DNA from: an uncultured Candidatus Pelagibacter sp.
GTDB lineage: Bacteria; Pseudomonadota; Alphaproteobacteria; Pelagibacterales; Pelagibacteraceae
Reading direction: 5' to 3'
Assembly (NCBI GenBank): GCA_905618805.1
Contig: CAJQSZ010000008.1
Location: 1 to 64,000, forward strand
DNA length: 64,000 nt
Position numbers and translations under genes: made by a program. The notes beneath the pieces are model-generated. The model did no database searches and had not been told where the DNA came from. It saw nothing but the letters and a program-made list of their open reading frames with translations. Below, in pieces: positions 11,091-22,774 of the stretch. The stretch's first letter is position 1. Each line of letters opens with the position of its first letter.

Positions 11091-11892
11091 GAATAAGATA
11101 TATGACTGCATTACGTTTTTTGATGAAAATATACTAGTTAACTTGAGATTTGAAATTCTAAAAGATGTTGTTGACTATTTTATAGTGTGCGAATCTAATT
11201 TTGATCATAAAGGTGAAAAAAAAAAAATTAATTTTAAGCTACTCAATCAAAAATTTAAAGATAAAGTTAGACATATAATAATTGAAGAAAATTTTCCTAA
11301 AATTCTAAATGGATGGGAAGTAGAATCCTATCAAAGAGAAAAAATTTACAAAGGACTTTATGACTCAAAAGAGAATGATTTTGTTATGTATTCAGATTCT
11401 GATGAAATACCAAATCCTGATACTATTCAAAATCTAGTCCTAAAAAAAAAATATGGGATTTTTTTACAAAAATTTTATGTTTACAAAATTAATATTTTCA
11501 ACAAATATGAATCACCATGGGAAGGAACTAGAATTTGTAAAAAAAAATTTTTAAAAAATTTTACAGATTTAAGAAAAAATATACGCTGTAAAAACTTAAA
11601 GAAACCTTTTTGGAATATTAAATATGAAAAAAATATTGATGTTATTAACAATGGAGGTTGGCATTTTAATAATATACAAGATGCAGAAGCAATTTCTAAA
11701 AAACTTAAAACATTTCAACATACGGAATTTAGTAATGATTCGTATTCATCAGTTGAAATAATAAAAGAAAAAATATCAAATTTAGAGGATTTGTTTGGAC
11801 GGAAACAAAAATATCAAAAGGTTGATATCAATGAAGAGTTCCCAGAATATATAAGGATGAATAAAGCCTACTTTAAAGATTTTATTGCATAA
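11083..11892 (+). CDS. GT17-like glycosyltransferase
   Basis: A 269-residue protein resembling glycosyltransferase family 17, known best from eukaryotic N-acetylglucosaminyltransferase III. Visible hallmarks are the start YDCITFFDE, VDYFIVCESNFDHKG, and the metal-binding-like SDSDEIPN near residue 104, with GGWHFN near 190. Such enzymes also occur in bacterial surface-polysaccharide islands. It is translationally overlapped with the methyltransferase upstream. Activity and acceptor are inferred only from family resemblance. Confidence 0.72.
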   Translation: MTKNKIYDCITFFDENILVNLRFEILKDVVDYFIVCESNFDHKGEKKKINFKLLNQKFKDKVRHIIIEENFPKILNGWEVESYQREKIYKGLYDSKENDFVMYSDSDEIPNPDTIQNLVLKKKYGIFLQKFYVYKINIFNKYESPWEGTRICKKKFLKNFTDLRKNIRCKNLKKPFWNIKYEKNIDVINNGGWHFNNIQDAEAISKKLKTFQHTEFSNDSYSSVEIIKEKISNLEDLFGRKQKYQKVDINEEFPEYIRMNKAYFKDFIA

Positions 11893-12010
11893 CAGCTATT
11901 TTGAATAATAAACTTTTACCTATAAATAAACCTTCAGCTCATACATATTTCTCTTATTTATTTACTAAAATATTAAGTTTGTATTGTTATGAATTAAAAT
12001 AATAATTCAA

Positions 12011-12811
12011 TTATTTAATTTTGTTCGTATCAAAATATATGTAAGGCCAATCTAAAGTTTTTGAATTTTCTTTAAACCAAAATGGTAAATATCTTTCAGC
12101 TAGAAAACCATAAATTCTTTTTTTTCCATAAGTATCTAAATTAAATTTCTTAAAAACTTCTTCACATTTAAAAAGCCAACCAAAAATTTTTGAATAAAAT
12201 TCATTTAATAGTAGAGAATTTTTACAAATAAATAAATTATGAGGGTTAAAGGCATAGCCATTTAAATAATCATGAAATTTATCTTGCTCATCTAAGTCCA
12301 ATAATTTAATTGCTTTATCAAGAAAAAATTTACCATGGTTTAAATAAAAATGATCTTTTATAGTACATTGATTAATTAGGAGAGATGGTTTTCTAAAAAT
12401 ATATATAAAATTATGTTTAAGAAGTTTCATAAGTTTTTGTTTACCTAAGATCATGGGTTCAGCTAAAATACAATCGTAGTCATTCCATTCTGCAGGTGGC
12501 TCTTTTAGAATAGAAAGACTTAGCTCATCCATATTTGTTGGAGGAGGAGAATCTTTATTAATCCAGAATCTTCTATAAGTGCAAAAACTTATCCATTTAT
12601 AGTCTTTGTTTTTTAATAGAGAATCCTTCCATAGTCTGTAATGAAATGTATACTCACCAAAATTTTCATTTTTATGAGATATATCATTTTGAAATTTATC
12701 ATTTATCCAATTTTCATCAAAATCATTATTACCTAATGCAATAGGTGTTAAATTATTTTTTTTGAAAAATAAGTAATTTTCATTGTAAATTGAAATGCAA
12801 AAAGTTTTCAT
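12011..12811 (-). CDS. DUF4422-like putative glycosyltransferase
   Basis: A 266-residue protein matching the DUF4422 pattern found in capsule and LPS gene clusters: KTFCISIYN strand, PIALGNNDFD, a DISHKNENFGEYTFHYRLWK segment and a YKWISFCTYRRFW motif in the place of the family's HYRRYF. The C-terminal part (NPHNLFICKNSLLNEFYSK-like, LFKCEEVF) also fits. I prefer the ATG at 12809-12811 to an in-frame TTG 24 nt upstream because the fold begins at KTFCIS. It is convergent with the GT17 gene and probably adds a sugar in the same glycan. Confidence 0.68.
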   Translation of the reverse strand: MKTFCISIYNENYLFFKKNNLTPIALGNNDFDENWINDKFQNDISHKNENFGEYTFHYRLWKDSLLKNKDYKWISFCTYRRFWINKDSPPPTNMDELSLSILKEPPAEWNDYDCILAEPMILGKQKLMKLLKHNFIYIFRKPSLLINQCTIKDHFYLNHGKFFLDKAIKLLDLDEQDKFHDYLNGYAFNPHNLFICKNSLLLNEFYSKIFGWLFKCEEVFKKFNLDTYGKKRIYGFLAERYLPFWFKENSKTLDWPYIYFDTNKIK

Positions 12812-12883
12812 ATTTGTATATTTTCTTATTAGCAATAATTAGAGATAAATATATTAAATGTAATTTCAACAAAATTAAACTAA

Positions 12884-12889
12884 TATAAT
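12884..12889 (+). promoter_or_regulatory. candidate -10 box of tRNA-Ser
   Basis: A perfect TATAAT ends 6 nt before the first base of tRNA-Ser, so transcription would begin at or next to the mature 5' end. No convincing -35 hexamer is seen 16-18 bp upstream. In this AT-rich DNA a TATAAT can arise by chance, so the call rests on its position. Confidence 0.4.
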
Positions 12890-12895
12890 AATTTA

Positions 12896-12985
12896 GGAGA
12901 GATGGCTGAGCGGCTTAAAGCGCACGCTTGGAAAGTGTGTGTACTGTTAAAGGTACCGTGGGTTCGAATCCCACTCTCTCCGCCA
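12896..12985 (+). tRNA. tRNA-Ser(GGA)
   Basis: A complete class II tRNA. Acceptor GGAGAGA (12896-12902) pairs with TCTCTCC (12975-12981), discriminator G, and CCA is encoded at 12983-12985. The anticodon stem CACGC/GTGTG encloses TTGGAAA, giving anticodon GGA (reads UCC/UCU). A long variable arm (TACTGTTAAAGGTA) confirms the serine class. It sits between two surface-modification genes on the opposite strand, a location often used by islands. Confidence 0.97.
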
Positions 12986-12989
12986 AAAT

Positions 12990-13787
12990 TTAGATCATAA
13001 AATTTAAGGGCACATCTTGATGTCTAAAATCAGCTGGTTGATCTAAAGGATGTGGAATTTTAGGATCAGAAGATAAAATATTTTTTGTATTTGTAAATGT
13101 CATTTCAACCTGGGTAGGGTCGTTGTTTATATCCAAATAATCTTTACCAGAGGGATTTTGTCCATGAATATGGCACAATGATAAATTGAATTGATTTATA
13201 AAATTAGAAATCGTATCTTTATGTAGGTCCACATCGTGAAATTCGATAACCAACCCAGCTATTTTTTCTTGAAATCTTATTATATCATCCAAAATTCTAT
13301 ATTCTGAACCCTCAATATCAATTTTTAAAAATACAGGATATAAGTTTATTTTATTTATAACATCAGAAAAATTAGATTTATTTCTTCCAATGCCGATCGA
13401 CGACTTAAAGTGAATAACATTTTTAGAAAAAAATCTTTTATAGTCATTATATAAGAAAATATTTCTTAAATTACTTTTAAAAATTTTCTTATTAAACAAG
13501 TTTTTTATTTTAAATAGATTAATAATGCTTTTACGTGAAAATTTTTTAACACTAGAATATTTTATTGTTGGATCATAACAGTGTATAGAACAATTTTTAA
13601 TCTTAAAAAATTGTTTTTCAAAAGTCCAATCGTACGATAAACCAAAGCTAATCAAACTTTTTGCTTCATCAAGTGAGTCTTTTTCTACAAGATAGCCACC
13701 ATCATTATTTTGTCCAAGTCTAATCAAATCATATTCATTCTCTGGTTTAAATATTTTTGGAAGCATAGATATTATAGAAAGTACCAT
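12990..13787 (-). CDS. FkbM-family methyltransferase
   Basis: A 265-residue SAM-dependent methyltransferase of the FkbM family, common in polysaccharide clusters where it O-methylates sugars. Family signatures are DGGYLV near residue 29, SFGLSYDWTFE, IHCYDPT, FLKIDIEGSEYRILDD and a late VIEFHDVD. It ends 4 bp past the encoded CCA of tRNA-Ser, on the other strand. It is the fourth glycan-related gene in the 10.4-13.8 kb stretch, and with its neighbours suggests strain-variable surface decoration. Confidence 0.82.
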   Translation of the reverse strand: MVLSIISMLPKIFKPENEYDLIRLGQNNDGGYLVEKDSLDEAKSLISFGLSYDWTFEKQFFKIKNCSIHCYDPTIKYSSVKKFSRKSIINLFKIKNLFNKKIFKSNLRNIFLYNDYKRFFSKNVIHFKSSIGIGRNKSNFSDVINKINLYPVFLKIDIEGSEYRILDDIIRFQEKIAGLVIEFHDVDLHKDTISNFINQFNLSLCHIHGQNPSGKDYLDINNDPTQVEMTFTNTKNILSSDPKIPHPLDQPADFRHQDVPLNFMI

Positions 13788-16079
<2,292 letters not shown>

Positions 16080-16081
16080 TA

Positions 16082-17362
16082 ATGAAGTTCTTTGAGACTT
16101 CAAAATATTTTTCATTAAAAAAATCTACGTATATAAAATTGAGATGGATTGCTGTTTTTGGACAGTTAATAACTATTAATGCTGTATATTTCATATTTAA
16201 GTTTAAATTTGATGTTATCTTAGAAAATTCTATAATTTTAATAGGATTATTAAGTAATTTATATCTAATCTATCTCCATCAAAGAACCCAGTTGTTAGAT
16301 AAAGAAGCATTTTTTTTTTTATTAATTGATGTCTTGCAGTTAAGTTGTTTAATTTATTTAACAGGCGGAATTGCTAATCCATTTTCAATTTTTTTAATAA
16401 TTCCTGCTATTTTTTCTTCATCAAACTTAGGATTTAGAAGTAATTCATTGTTGGTTGGAATTACTGTATTAATTATTGTATTTCTTACCTTTTTCAACTA
16501 CCCACTACCCCACCCAGTTAATGAGCATTTTCACGTTGATAGCTATTATTATTATTCAATTCCTACTTCATTAATTGTTGCTTTAATTTTCTTAAATTAT
16601 TTTGCCTTAACATTTGGAGCCGAATCTAGATTGAGAAAAGAAGCCTTAAATAAGATGGAGGAAATTATGTCGAAAGAACACGAACTCTTGTCATTAGGTG
16701 GCCAGGCTGCTGCAGCTGCACACTCCTTGGGAACTCCATTTTCAACTATAAAAATTATATCAACTGATTTATTGAAACAATTTAAAAATGACAAAGAAGT
16801 AAAAAAAGATATTGAATTATTAGTTAGTCAAATTGATAGGTGTGGTGAAATATTAAAAAAATTAACATTAAACCCTGTTGTTGAAGATGATTTTATTGAT
16901 AAAGATTTATCTATAAGTGACTATATAAATGAAATTGTAAAGTCTTTTAAGGAAACAAGTAAAAAAAAATTTATCGTAAATTTTGATCAAAATTCTAACT
17001 CACTAAATATTACTAAGTCTATAGAAATTGTCTATGGCTTGAGGAACTTTATTGGTAATGCAAATAAATTTTCAAAAAACCAAGTATTTATAAATTTAAA
17101 AAGTGATAGTGATCTTACAGAAATTATAATTGAAGACGATGGTGAAGGATATCCTAATGATGTCTTAAGTAAAATTGGTGAACCCTATATTAAGTCATAT
17201 AAAACCTCTATAAAATCTAAATCAGGATTAGGTCTTGGTATTTTTATTGGTAAAAGTTTGCTTGAAAAAAATTATGCAAATGTATTGTGTGGAAACTCAA
17301 AAATTAGAAGTGGTGCAGAGGTAAACATTAAGTGGAAAAACAAAGATCTTTTAAAAATTTAG
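16082..17362 (+). CDS. regB: RegB/PrrB-type redox sensor histidine kinase
   Basis: Membrane histidine kinase of the RegB/PrrB/ActS family, which controls respiratory and redox genes in Alphaproteobacteria. Six hydrophobic segments fill about 20-180. The quinone-site heptapeptide GGxxNPF is at 95-101. The H-box [14 protein letters not shown] carries the phosphorylated His214. Cys254 in DRCGEIL lies exactly 40 residues later, the same spacing as the redox-active cysteine in Rhodobacter RegB. N, G1 and G2 boxes (GNANKF, DDGEGYP, GLGLGIF) follow. The cognate regulator RegA is not adjacent. Two bases after gyrB; its 3' end overlaps cobT tail to tail by 4 nt. Confidence 0.88.
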   Translation: MKFFETSKYFSLKKSTYIKLRWIAVFGQLITINAVYFIFKFKFDVILENSIILIGLLSNLYLIYLHQRTQLLDKEAFFFLLIDVLQLSCLIYLTGGIANPFSIFLIIPAIFSSSNLGFRSNSLLVGITVLIIVFLTFFNYPLPHPVNEHFHVDSYYYYSIPTSLIVALIFLNYFALTFGAESRLRKEALNKMEEIMSKEHELLSLGGQAAAAAHSLGTPFSTIKIISTDLLKQFKNDKEVKKDIELLVSQIDRCGEILKKLTLNPVVEDDFIDKDLSISDYINEIVKSFKETSKKKFIVNFDQNSNSLNITKSIEIVYGLRNFIGNANKFSKNQVFINLKSDSDLTEIIIEDDGEGYPNDVLSKIGEPYIKSYKTSIKSKSGLGLGIFIGKSLLEKNYANVLCGNSKIRSGAEVNIKWKNKDLLKI

Positions 17363-19167
17363 TGTAATTTATTCTTATCTTCAAACAACCCACTTAATTG
17401 TGAGATCATTACATCACCAAGTTCATGAACATCTGTAATTTTAATAGCTTTATCATAATATCTTGACACATCATGACCAATTCCAATAGCTAAAATTTCC
17501 ACATTACTTTTTGTTTCTATAAATTTAACTATTTTTTTTAAATGTTTTTCTAAAAAATCACCTGAGTTTACGGATAAAGTAGAGTCATCTACAGGAGCAC
17601 CATCCGAAATTACCATTAAAATTTTTCTTTCTTCTTTTCTTTTTTTTATTCTATTAAATGCCCAAGATATTGCTTCACCATCTATATTTTCTTTAAGTAA
17701 TCCTTCTTTAAGCATTAATCCTATATTATTTTTGGCTTGTCTCCATTGTACATCCGCACCTTTATAAATTATATGTCTTAGATCATTTAACCTTCCAGGA
17801 CTTTTAGGCTTATCTCTTTTAGTCCACGCTTCTCGACTTTTCCCTCCCTTCCAATTCTTTGTTGTAAAACCTAGTACTTCAACTTTTACAGCACATCTCT
17901 CGAGTGTTCTTGATAATATATCCGCACAGAGTGCAGCGATTGTTATTGGCCTACCACGCATGGACCCAGAGTTATCAATCAATAAAGTCACAATTGTATC
18001 CTTGAAATCAAGATCTTTTTCTTTCATAAAAGATAATGAGTTGTAAGGATCCATAATAATTCTAGTTAGTTTAGAGCTATCAAGAAGGCCTTCCTCCAAG
18101 TCAAATTCCCAAGCCCTATTTTGTTTGGCAAGAAGTTGTCTTTGAAGTTTATTGGCAAGTTTAGTTATTAAGTCCTGGAAACCAACTAGCTGCTGATCTA
18201 AGTTTTTTCTTAGCTTTTGTATTTCTTTTATATCTTCTAAAGTTTCTGCTTTTGCAATTTCGTCAAATTCAGTCGTATAAATATTATAATTTTGATCAAC
18301 ATTGTCCAAAATTTTTTTTTGTAATACATTTTCTGTACTTTCCTTTAGAGCGTCCGAATCCTCGAACTGTTCATCCATTTGTTGATCGTTAAGATCAAAA
18401 CCAGAGTCTAGGCTACTTAGTGTATCATCTTGTTTATTCTCTTTTTCTTGCCCATCAAGTTTATCATCATTGTTGTTTTCAGACTTATTATCTTTTTCAT
18501 CATTTTTCTGATTATTTTCTTCTTCATTTTTTTCGTTATTTGAACTTAACACATCCATACTTTCAAGAATTTTTGAAAATTTTGAGCTATAATTATTTTG
18601 GTTTTCCATATTTTTAGTCAAAAAATTGATGTGTTTTTCTATAGAGGCATCGAAATCTTTCTCCCAGAAACTAAGTATTTTTGAAGACTCAGCATTAAGC
18701 TTTAAGTTAAAAAATTTATTTAGCATGTATAGCTCAAACGCCTTTGTCACCGGAACATCCTCTTTATTTTTTAATTGATTTTTATGAGTTACATTAATTT
18801 TTTGCTTATAATTTTCGCTTAAATTTTTTCCAATTCCTTTAAGCATTTTACCACCTAACACCTCATACCTGATTTTTTCAGCAATATTATATAAAGATCT
18901 ACAGGAAGAATTTTTTGGTAAGTTTTTATTAAATATTTCCTCATTCGAGAATTTTTTTTTTAAAGCACCAGAATCTGCCTCAGCTCTTAATCTAATAAAA
19001 TCCTCTCTATTTGATAAGTTTGTTACTTCAAAAAAGTCAATTTTTTTTGAATTAGAATCTTTATCTATTTTTTTAATATCGATTTTATAATCTTCAGAAA
19101 TTACTTTTGCAGTTGAAATTAGAGCTCGTTTGAATTGTTCTTTTAAATCACTTTCTTTGTTGCTCAT
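17359..19167 (-). CDS. cobT: CobT-like VWA-domain protein
   Basis: Resembles the large accessory subunit of aerobic cobaltochelatase. The 602 residues have an N-terminal CobT region, a very acidic Asp/Glu/Asn-rich middle (about 210-290) and a C-terminal von Willebrand A domain with MIDAS motif DNSGS near 397, then [10 protein letters not shown] and [10 protein letters not shown]. The gene follows cobS directly on the same strand. No cobN or other cobalamin gene is present in the window, and CobS/CobT pairs also form MoxR/VWA-type remodelling systems, so cobalt chelation is an assumption from homology. Confidence 0.85.
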   Translation of the reverse strand: MSNKESDLKEQFKRALISTAKVISEDYKIDIKKIDKDSNSKKIDFFEVTNLSNREDFIRLRAEADSGALKKKFSNEEIFNKNLPKNSSCRSLYNIAEKIRYEVLGGKMLKGIGKNLSENYKQKINVTHKNQLKNKEDVPVTKAFELYMLNKFFNLKLNAESSKILSFWEKDFDASIEKHINFLTKNMENQNNYSSKFSKILESMDVLSSNNEKNEEENNQKNDEKDNKSENNNDDKLDGQEKENKQDDTLSSLDSGFDLNDQQMDEQFEDSDALKESTENVLQKKILDNVDQNYNIYTTEFDEIAKAETLEDIKEIQKLRKNLDQQLVGFQDLITKLANKLQRQLLAKQNRAWEFDLEEGLLDSSKLTRIIMDPYNSLSFMKEKDLDFKDTIVTLLIDNSGSMRGRPITIAALCADILSRTLERCAVKVEVLGFTTKNWKGGKSREAWTKRDKPKSPGRLNDLRHIIYKGADVQWRQAKNNIGLMLKEGLLKENIDGEAISWAFNRIKKRKEERKILMVISDGAPVDDSTLSVNSGDFLEKHLKKIVKFIETKSNVEILAIGIGHDVSRYYDKAIKITDVHELGDVMISQLSGLFEDKNKLH

Positions 19168-20142
19168 TTAAATTTGAATATTTACCATCGATTCTGGTAA
19201 CTCGTCACCAAAACACCTTTGATAATATTCAGCTATAGTATTTTTTTCAATGTCATCACATTTGTTCAAAAACGTAACTCTAAAAGCATAACTAGTGTCT
19301 TTAAAGATCTCTGCATTTTCAGCCCAATGTAAAACTGTTCTGGGACTCATAACTGTAGATATGTCGCCCGCTATAAAGCCTTTTCTAGTAAGTGATGCTA
19401 CTTTAATCATATTGGAGACTTTTTCTTTACCTTTGGGATTATTTAAGTTCCTGTTTTTTGCTAAAATAATTTCCATTTCCTTATCTAGGCTCAGATAGTT
19501 TAAAGATGTAACAATATTCCACCTATCCATTTGCCCTTGGTTAATTTGTTGTGTGCCATGATATAATCCAGTTGTATCACCCAAACCAACAGTATTAGAT
19601 GTTGCAAATAATCTAAAAAATTTATTTTGTTTTATAACTTTATTTTTATCCAAAAGTGTAAAATTTCCTTCCGCTTCTAATACTCTTTGAATTACAAACA
19701 TGACATCAGGTCTTCCAGCATCATATTCATCAAAAACAAGAGCAACAGGATTCTGAATAGACCAAGGTAATATACCCTCTCTGAATTCTGTTACTTGTTT
19801 TCCATCTTTTACTACAATTGCATCCTTTCCAATAAGATCAATTCTACTTACATGGCTATCCAAGTTAACCCTAATGCAAGGCCAATTTAATCGTGCAGCT
19901 ATTTGTTCGATGTGTGTTGACTTACCAGTTCCATGATAACCCTGAACCAAAACACGTTTATTAAATGTAAAGCCAGAAATAATTGCAAGTGTTGTGTCTT
20001 TATCAAATTTATAATTTTTATCTATTTCAGGAACATACTCACTTGATTTGGAGAATGCTGGAACTTCCATGTCAGAATCAATCCCAAAGCTTTGCTTTAA
20101 AGAAAGTTTGATGTCTGGTTGAATATTTAAATTAGTTGTCAA
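19168..20142 (-). CDS. cobS: CobS-like MoxR-type AAA+ ATPase
   Basis: AAA+ ATPase that partners CobT, 324 residues, normal for the family. Walker A GYHGTGKST at 68-76, Walker B VALVFDEYD at 133-141, sensor-1 region FATSNTVGLGD, and a conserved NQGQMDRWN segment. In true cobaltochelatase it energises CobN; here it may act with CobT on another target. It begins inside the end of the J-domain gene (11-nt overlap) and abuts cobT, so the three are one translational unit. Confidence 0.9.
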   Translation of the reverse strand: MTTNLNIQPDIKLSLKQSFGIDSDMEVPAFSKSSEYVPEIDKNYKFDKDTTLAIISGFTFNKRVLVQGYHGTGKSTHIEQIAARLNWPCIRVNLDSHVSRIDLIGKDAIVVKDGKQVTEFREGILPWSIQNPVALVFDEYDAGRPDVMFVIQRVLEAEGNFTLLDKNKVIKQNKFFRLFATSNTVGLGDTTGLYHGTQQINQGQMDRWNIVTSLNYLSLDKEMEIILAKNRNLNNPKGKEKVSNMIKVASLTRKGFIAGDISTVMSPRTVLHWAENAEIFKDTSYAFRVTFLNKCDDIEKNTIAEYYQRCFGDELPESMVNIQI

Positions 20143-20659
20143 TTTTATCCTTGTATGTGTTTTTTAGCTGAGTGTAAGCTAAAGTAATTAATTTTAATTT
20201 TTCTTCAAATTCTTTATTACCTAAATTAATATCAGGGTGAAATTTTTTGACAAGAGTTTTGAATTTATCTTGTATTTGCTCCCATTTTAAACCAACCGAT
20301 ACACCCAAAATACTAAAAGCTTTAATATCATTACTATCAAATTTGAATTGATTCATGTGATTATATTCTCCCCTGAGTTTTGTCTTATCAAACTCATCTT
20401 TTAAAGTGTTATTCCAAAGAACCTTAAAAAAATTATCTGAAGAACTAAAGCTCTGAGTGGGTTTATGCCAAGTCATATCAGATTTTAGAAAGTCAAACAC
20501 CTGCTCGTCATCCATTCCTTTAAAATAATTCCAATTTTTATTAAATTCTTTAACATGAACCAAACACAGCAACCTGAAGGTTTTACTGTTATCTTTTTCA
20601 ATTGGTGCCTTATATTCACCAATTTCAAAACAATTATTCCAGTCACAAATATTTTTCAT
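20132..20659 (-). CDS. J-domain protein upstream of cobS
   Basis: A 175-residue protein with a C-terminal J domain (about 114-172, HPD motif at 141-143) and an N-terminal Cys/His set (Cys5, Cys10, Cys32, His35) that could bind a metal. J domains recruit and activate DnaK, so this is probably an adaptor linking DnaK to the CobS/CobT machine or to BolA/Fe-S-related clients. The gene overlaps cobS by 11 nt and starts divergently from bolA. A J-domain gene next to cobST and bolA is a recurrent alphaproteobacterial arrangement. Confidence 0.85.
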   Translation of the reverse strand: MKNICDWNNCFEIGEYKAPIEKDNSKTFRLLCLVHVKEFNKNWNYFKGMDDEQVFDFLKSDMTWHKPTQSFSSSDNFFKVLWNNTLKDEFDKTKLRGEYNHMNQFKFDSNDIKAFSILGVSVGLKWEQIQDKFKTLVKKFHPDINLGNKEFEEKLKLITLAYTQLKNTYKDKIDN

Positions 20660-20684
20660 GTTATATATTAATAAAATAGTACTT

Positions 20685-20945
20685 ATGAATATAAATCAAT
20701 TAATTGCAATTGTTAAAAGTAAACTTGAAACAAAGATTATTATTGAAGATCTAAAAATTGAAGATAAAAGTATTTTACACAAAAATCACAAGGGACACCA
20801 AGAAGGAAAGTTTCATTTAAAACTAACAATAAGGTCTAATGAACTAGCCAAACTTAACAAGATAATTTCAACTAGAAGAGTTTATAGTATTTTAAGTATT
20901 GAATTAAAAGAACACATTCACTCAATTCAAATATTACTTAATTAA
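20685..20945 (+). CDS. bolA: BolA family protein
   Basis: An 86-residue BolA/YrbA-type protein. It has the GHQEGKFHLKLTI strand region and the C-terminal conserved histidine in EHIHSIQI. The usual R-H-R is replaced by TRR (STRRVYSIL). BolA proteins pair with monothiol glutaredoxins in Fe-S handling; the invariant C-terminal His, a cluster ligand, is present. I use the ATG at 20685; an in-frame ATG at 20658 would overlap the divergent J-domain start codon. The 3' end overlaps aroB on the other strand by 12 nt. Confidence 0.85.
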   Translation: MNINQLIAIVKSKLETKIIIEDLKIEDKSILHKNHKGHQEGKFHLKLTIRSNELAKLNKIISTRRVYSILSIELKEHIHSIQILLN

Positions 20946-22040
20946 TTCATTTTTTAAAAAAAGATAAATTTTATTATCATTAAATTGTAAATCATATATT
21001 GGAGAGCCTATTTTTTTCAGCAATATTAAGTTTATTTTTTTTGTATTATTTTTTTTATCTTTTTTCATAAAAGATAGAATTTGGTTTAGATTTTTTTTTT
21101 TAAAATATTTATTAATATCATTAGGAAGTTTAAATCTTTTTAAATGATTCTCAATTAACTTAGAATCTTTGATGCGTAAAATTTTGTTTACAAAGCTAAA
21201 TTTAGTGGCTGTTTTTATCCCCAATATAACTGCCTCTCCATGATTTAATTTTTTTGAATACCCAAGTGTTGCTTCAAAAGCATGTGCGAATGTGTGTCCA
21301 AAGTTCAAAATTTTTCTTAAACTTTTTTCTTTTTCATCTGCCTCAACAACTTTTTTTTTGATAGAACAACTTTTATAAATAGCTTTTTCGATTGAGGGGC
21401 TTTTAAGATTTAAAATATCAACCCCATTTTTATTTAAAAATGTAAAAAATTTCTTATCAGTAATCAAAGCATGTTTTAAAATTTCACCATATCCACACAC
21501 TAATTCTCTCTTTGGTAGCGATTTTAAAAAAATAACGTCAGAGATAACTAGGCTGGGCTGATAGAATGTACCTATTAAATTTTTTCCATATTTGGTATTT
21601 ATTCCTGTCTTTCCACCAATTGAAGAATCGACTTGAGATAGTAGGGTAGTAGGTATGTTGATAAATTTTAACCCTCTTTTAAAAATACTAGCAGCAAAAC
21701 CTGAGACATCACCCGTAATCCCACCACCTATTGAAATTAAACAATCATTTCTATTAAAATTTTTTTTTAAAAGTATAGATACAATTTTATCAATACTTTT
21801 TTGATTTTTATTTTTTTCAGTAGCAGCAAAGTAATGGAGGACAATTTTTTTTTTAGGTAAAAAACCAAGAATCTTATTTATTAATTTTTTAGGGACATTT
21901 TTATCAATAATTACTAAGCACTGATTAAAATTAATTAAATTTTCTTTTAACAATTTTTGAAAATTATTTAAGACATCATTCCCGATGTGAATCGGATATT
22001 TTTGATTTCCAGTTTTTATTTGTAGTTTAATTGAGCTCAT
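20934..22040 (-). CDS. aroB: 3-dehydroquinate synthase
   Basis: Second step of the shikimate pathway: DAHP to 3-dehydroquinate, using NAD and a divalent metal. The 368 residues contain the NAD-binding GGGITGDVSGFAA, PTTLLSQVDSSIGGKTG, and the metal ligands in HGEAV and FGHTFAHAFE. Its ATG overlaps the end of aroK by 14 nt on the same strand, so aroK-aroB are coupled. aroA, a later step, lies separately at 54.6 kb. Confidence 0.97.
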   Translation of the reverse strand: MSSIKLQIKTGNQKYPIHIGNDVLNNFQKLLKENLINFNQCLVIIDKNVPKKLINKILGFLPKKKIVLHYFAATEKNKNQKSIDKIVSILLKKNFNRNDCLISIGGGITGDVSGFAASIFKRGLKFINIPTTLLSQVDSSIGGKTGINTKYGKNLIGTFYQPSLVISDVIFLKSLPKRELVCGYGEILKHALITDKKFFTFLNKNGVDILNLKSPSIEKAIYKSCSIKKKVVEADEKEKSLRKILNFGHTFAHAFEATLGYSKKLNHGEAVILGIKTATKFSFVNKILRIKDSKLIENHLKRFKLPNDINKYFKKKNLNQILSFMKKDKKNNTKKINLILLKKIGSPIYDLQFNDNKIYLFLKNELIK

Positions 22041-22539
22041 AAATTTGTATAATTTTTTTAACTATTTCAGTTTTTGTAAGTTTATTACAGTTTATCTTAA
22101 ATTGAGCTTTTGAGTATATTTTAGTCCTTTTTTTAATTAGTTGTTTTATTTCTTGATCAGTTGATTGAAAGGCCAAAGGTCTTTTTTTACTACCCTTGAT
22201 TCTCTTCAATAAAATTGATTCATCCCAATTAAGCCAGAAAGAAAAATGATTAATTAAAACCTCCCCTCTAATCTTGTCATTAATGAAACCACCACCACCT
22301 AGTGATATAATCTTATTAACTCCCTTTAGAGCCTTAAGAGTAATTTTTTCTTCTAAATTCCTAAAATAACTTTCTCCTTTTCTTTTAAATATTTCAGAGA
22401 TAATTATCCCACTTTCTTCTTCGATTAAATTGTCTACATCAGCAAATATGAAGTTTAATTTTTTTGAAACTAAATAACCAATAGAGGATTTACCTGACCC
22501 CATCATACCCAAAAAAACAAGGTTTTTTTTTAAAATCAT
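22027..22539 (-). CDS. aroK: shikimate kinase
   Basis: ATP-dependent 3-phosphorylation of shikimate. The 170-residue P-loop kinase has Walker A GMMGSGKSS, the shikimate-binding DVDNLIEEESG, GESYFRNLE, the GGGG loop and the lid RPLA. Length and motifs are normal. It is the first gene of the aroKB pair, and its start region faces a small plus-strand membrane protein about 58 bp away. Confidence 0.97.
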   Translation of the reverse strand: MILKKNLVFLGMMGSGKSSIGYLVSKKLNFIFADVDNLIEEESGIIISEIFKRKGESYFRNLEEKITLKALKGVNKIISLGGGGFINDKIRGEVLINHFSFWLNWDESILLKRIKGSKKRPLAFQSTDQEIKQLIKKRTKIYSKAQFKINCNKLTKTEIVKKIIQIYELN

Positions 22540-22597
22540 AAACTTTCTTTATTGAAAAAACACAAATATGTCTTAATTTGAAATTAATAGAGAATAT

Positions 22598-22774
22598 ATG
22601 GAATTTTCAAAAAATACAAGCACCAGCAAATCCAAAGGTCTGCTAATTAAAGCAATATTAATTCTAGTTATTGTTATTGGAGCAATAAGCATGTTAGGTA
22701 AAATTGACTTTCCGTCACCTAATAAGAAAATTGAAAAATTTATTCCTAATGAAAACCTTAAAATTGTTAAATAA
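22598..22774 (+). CDS. 58-residue single-span membrane protein
   Basis: A short open frame begins with ATG at 22598 and ends with TAA at 22772-22774. It encodes a polar Ser/Lys/Thr-rich N terminus, one strong hydrophobic helix (about residues 15-33) and a basic tail with Pro/Asn/Lys. A positively charged N terminus before the helix predicts a membrane anchor. Its last 26 nt overlap the start of the large secreted protein gene in another frame, which suggests coupling. No family is recognised. Confidence 0.6.
   Translation: MEFSKNTSTSKSKGLLIKAILILVIVIGAISMLGKIDFPSPNKKIEKFIPNENLKIVK

Noticed and set aside
11993-12016. AATAATT/AATTATT palindrome between the convergent GT17 and DUF4422 genes
   Set aside because: A-T only, almost no loop, and expected by chance at this base composition.
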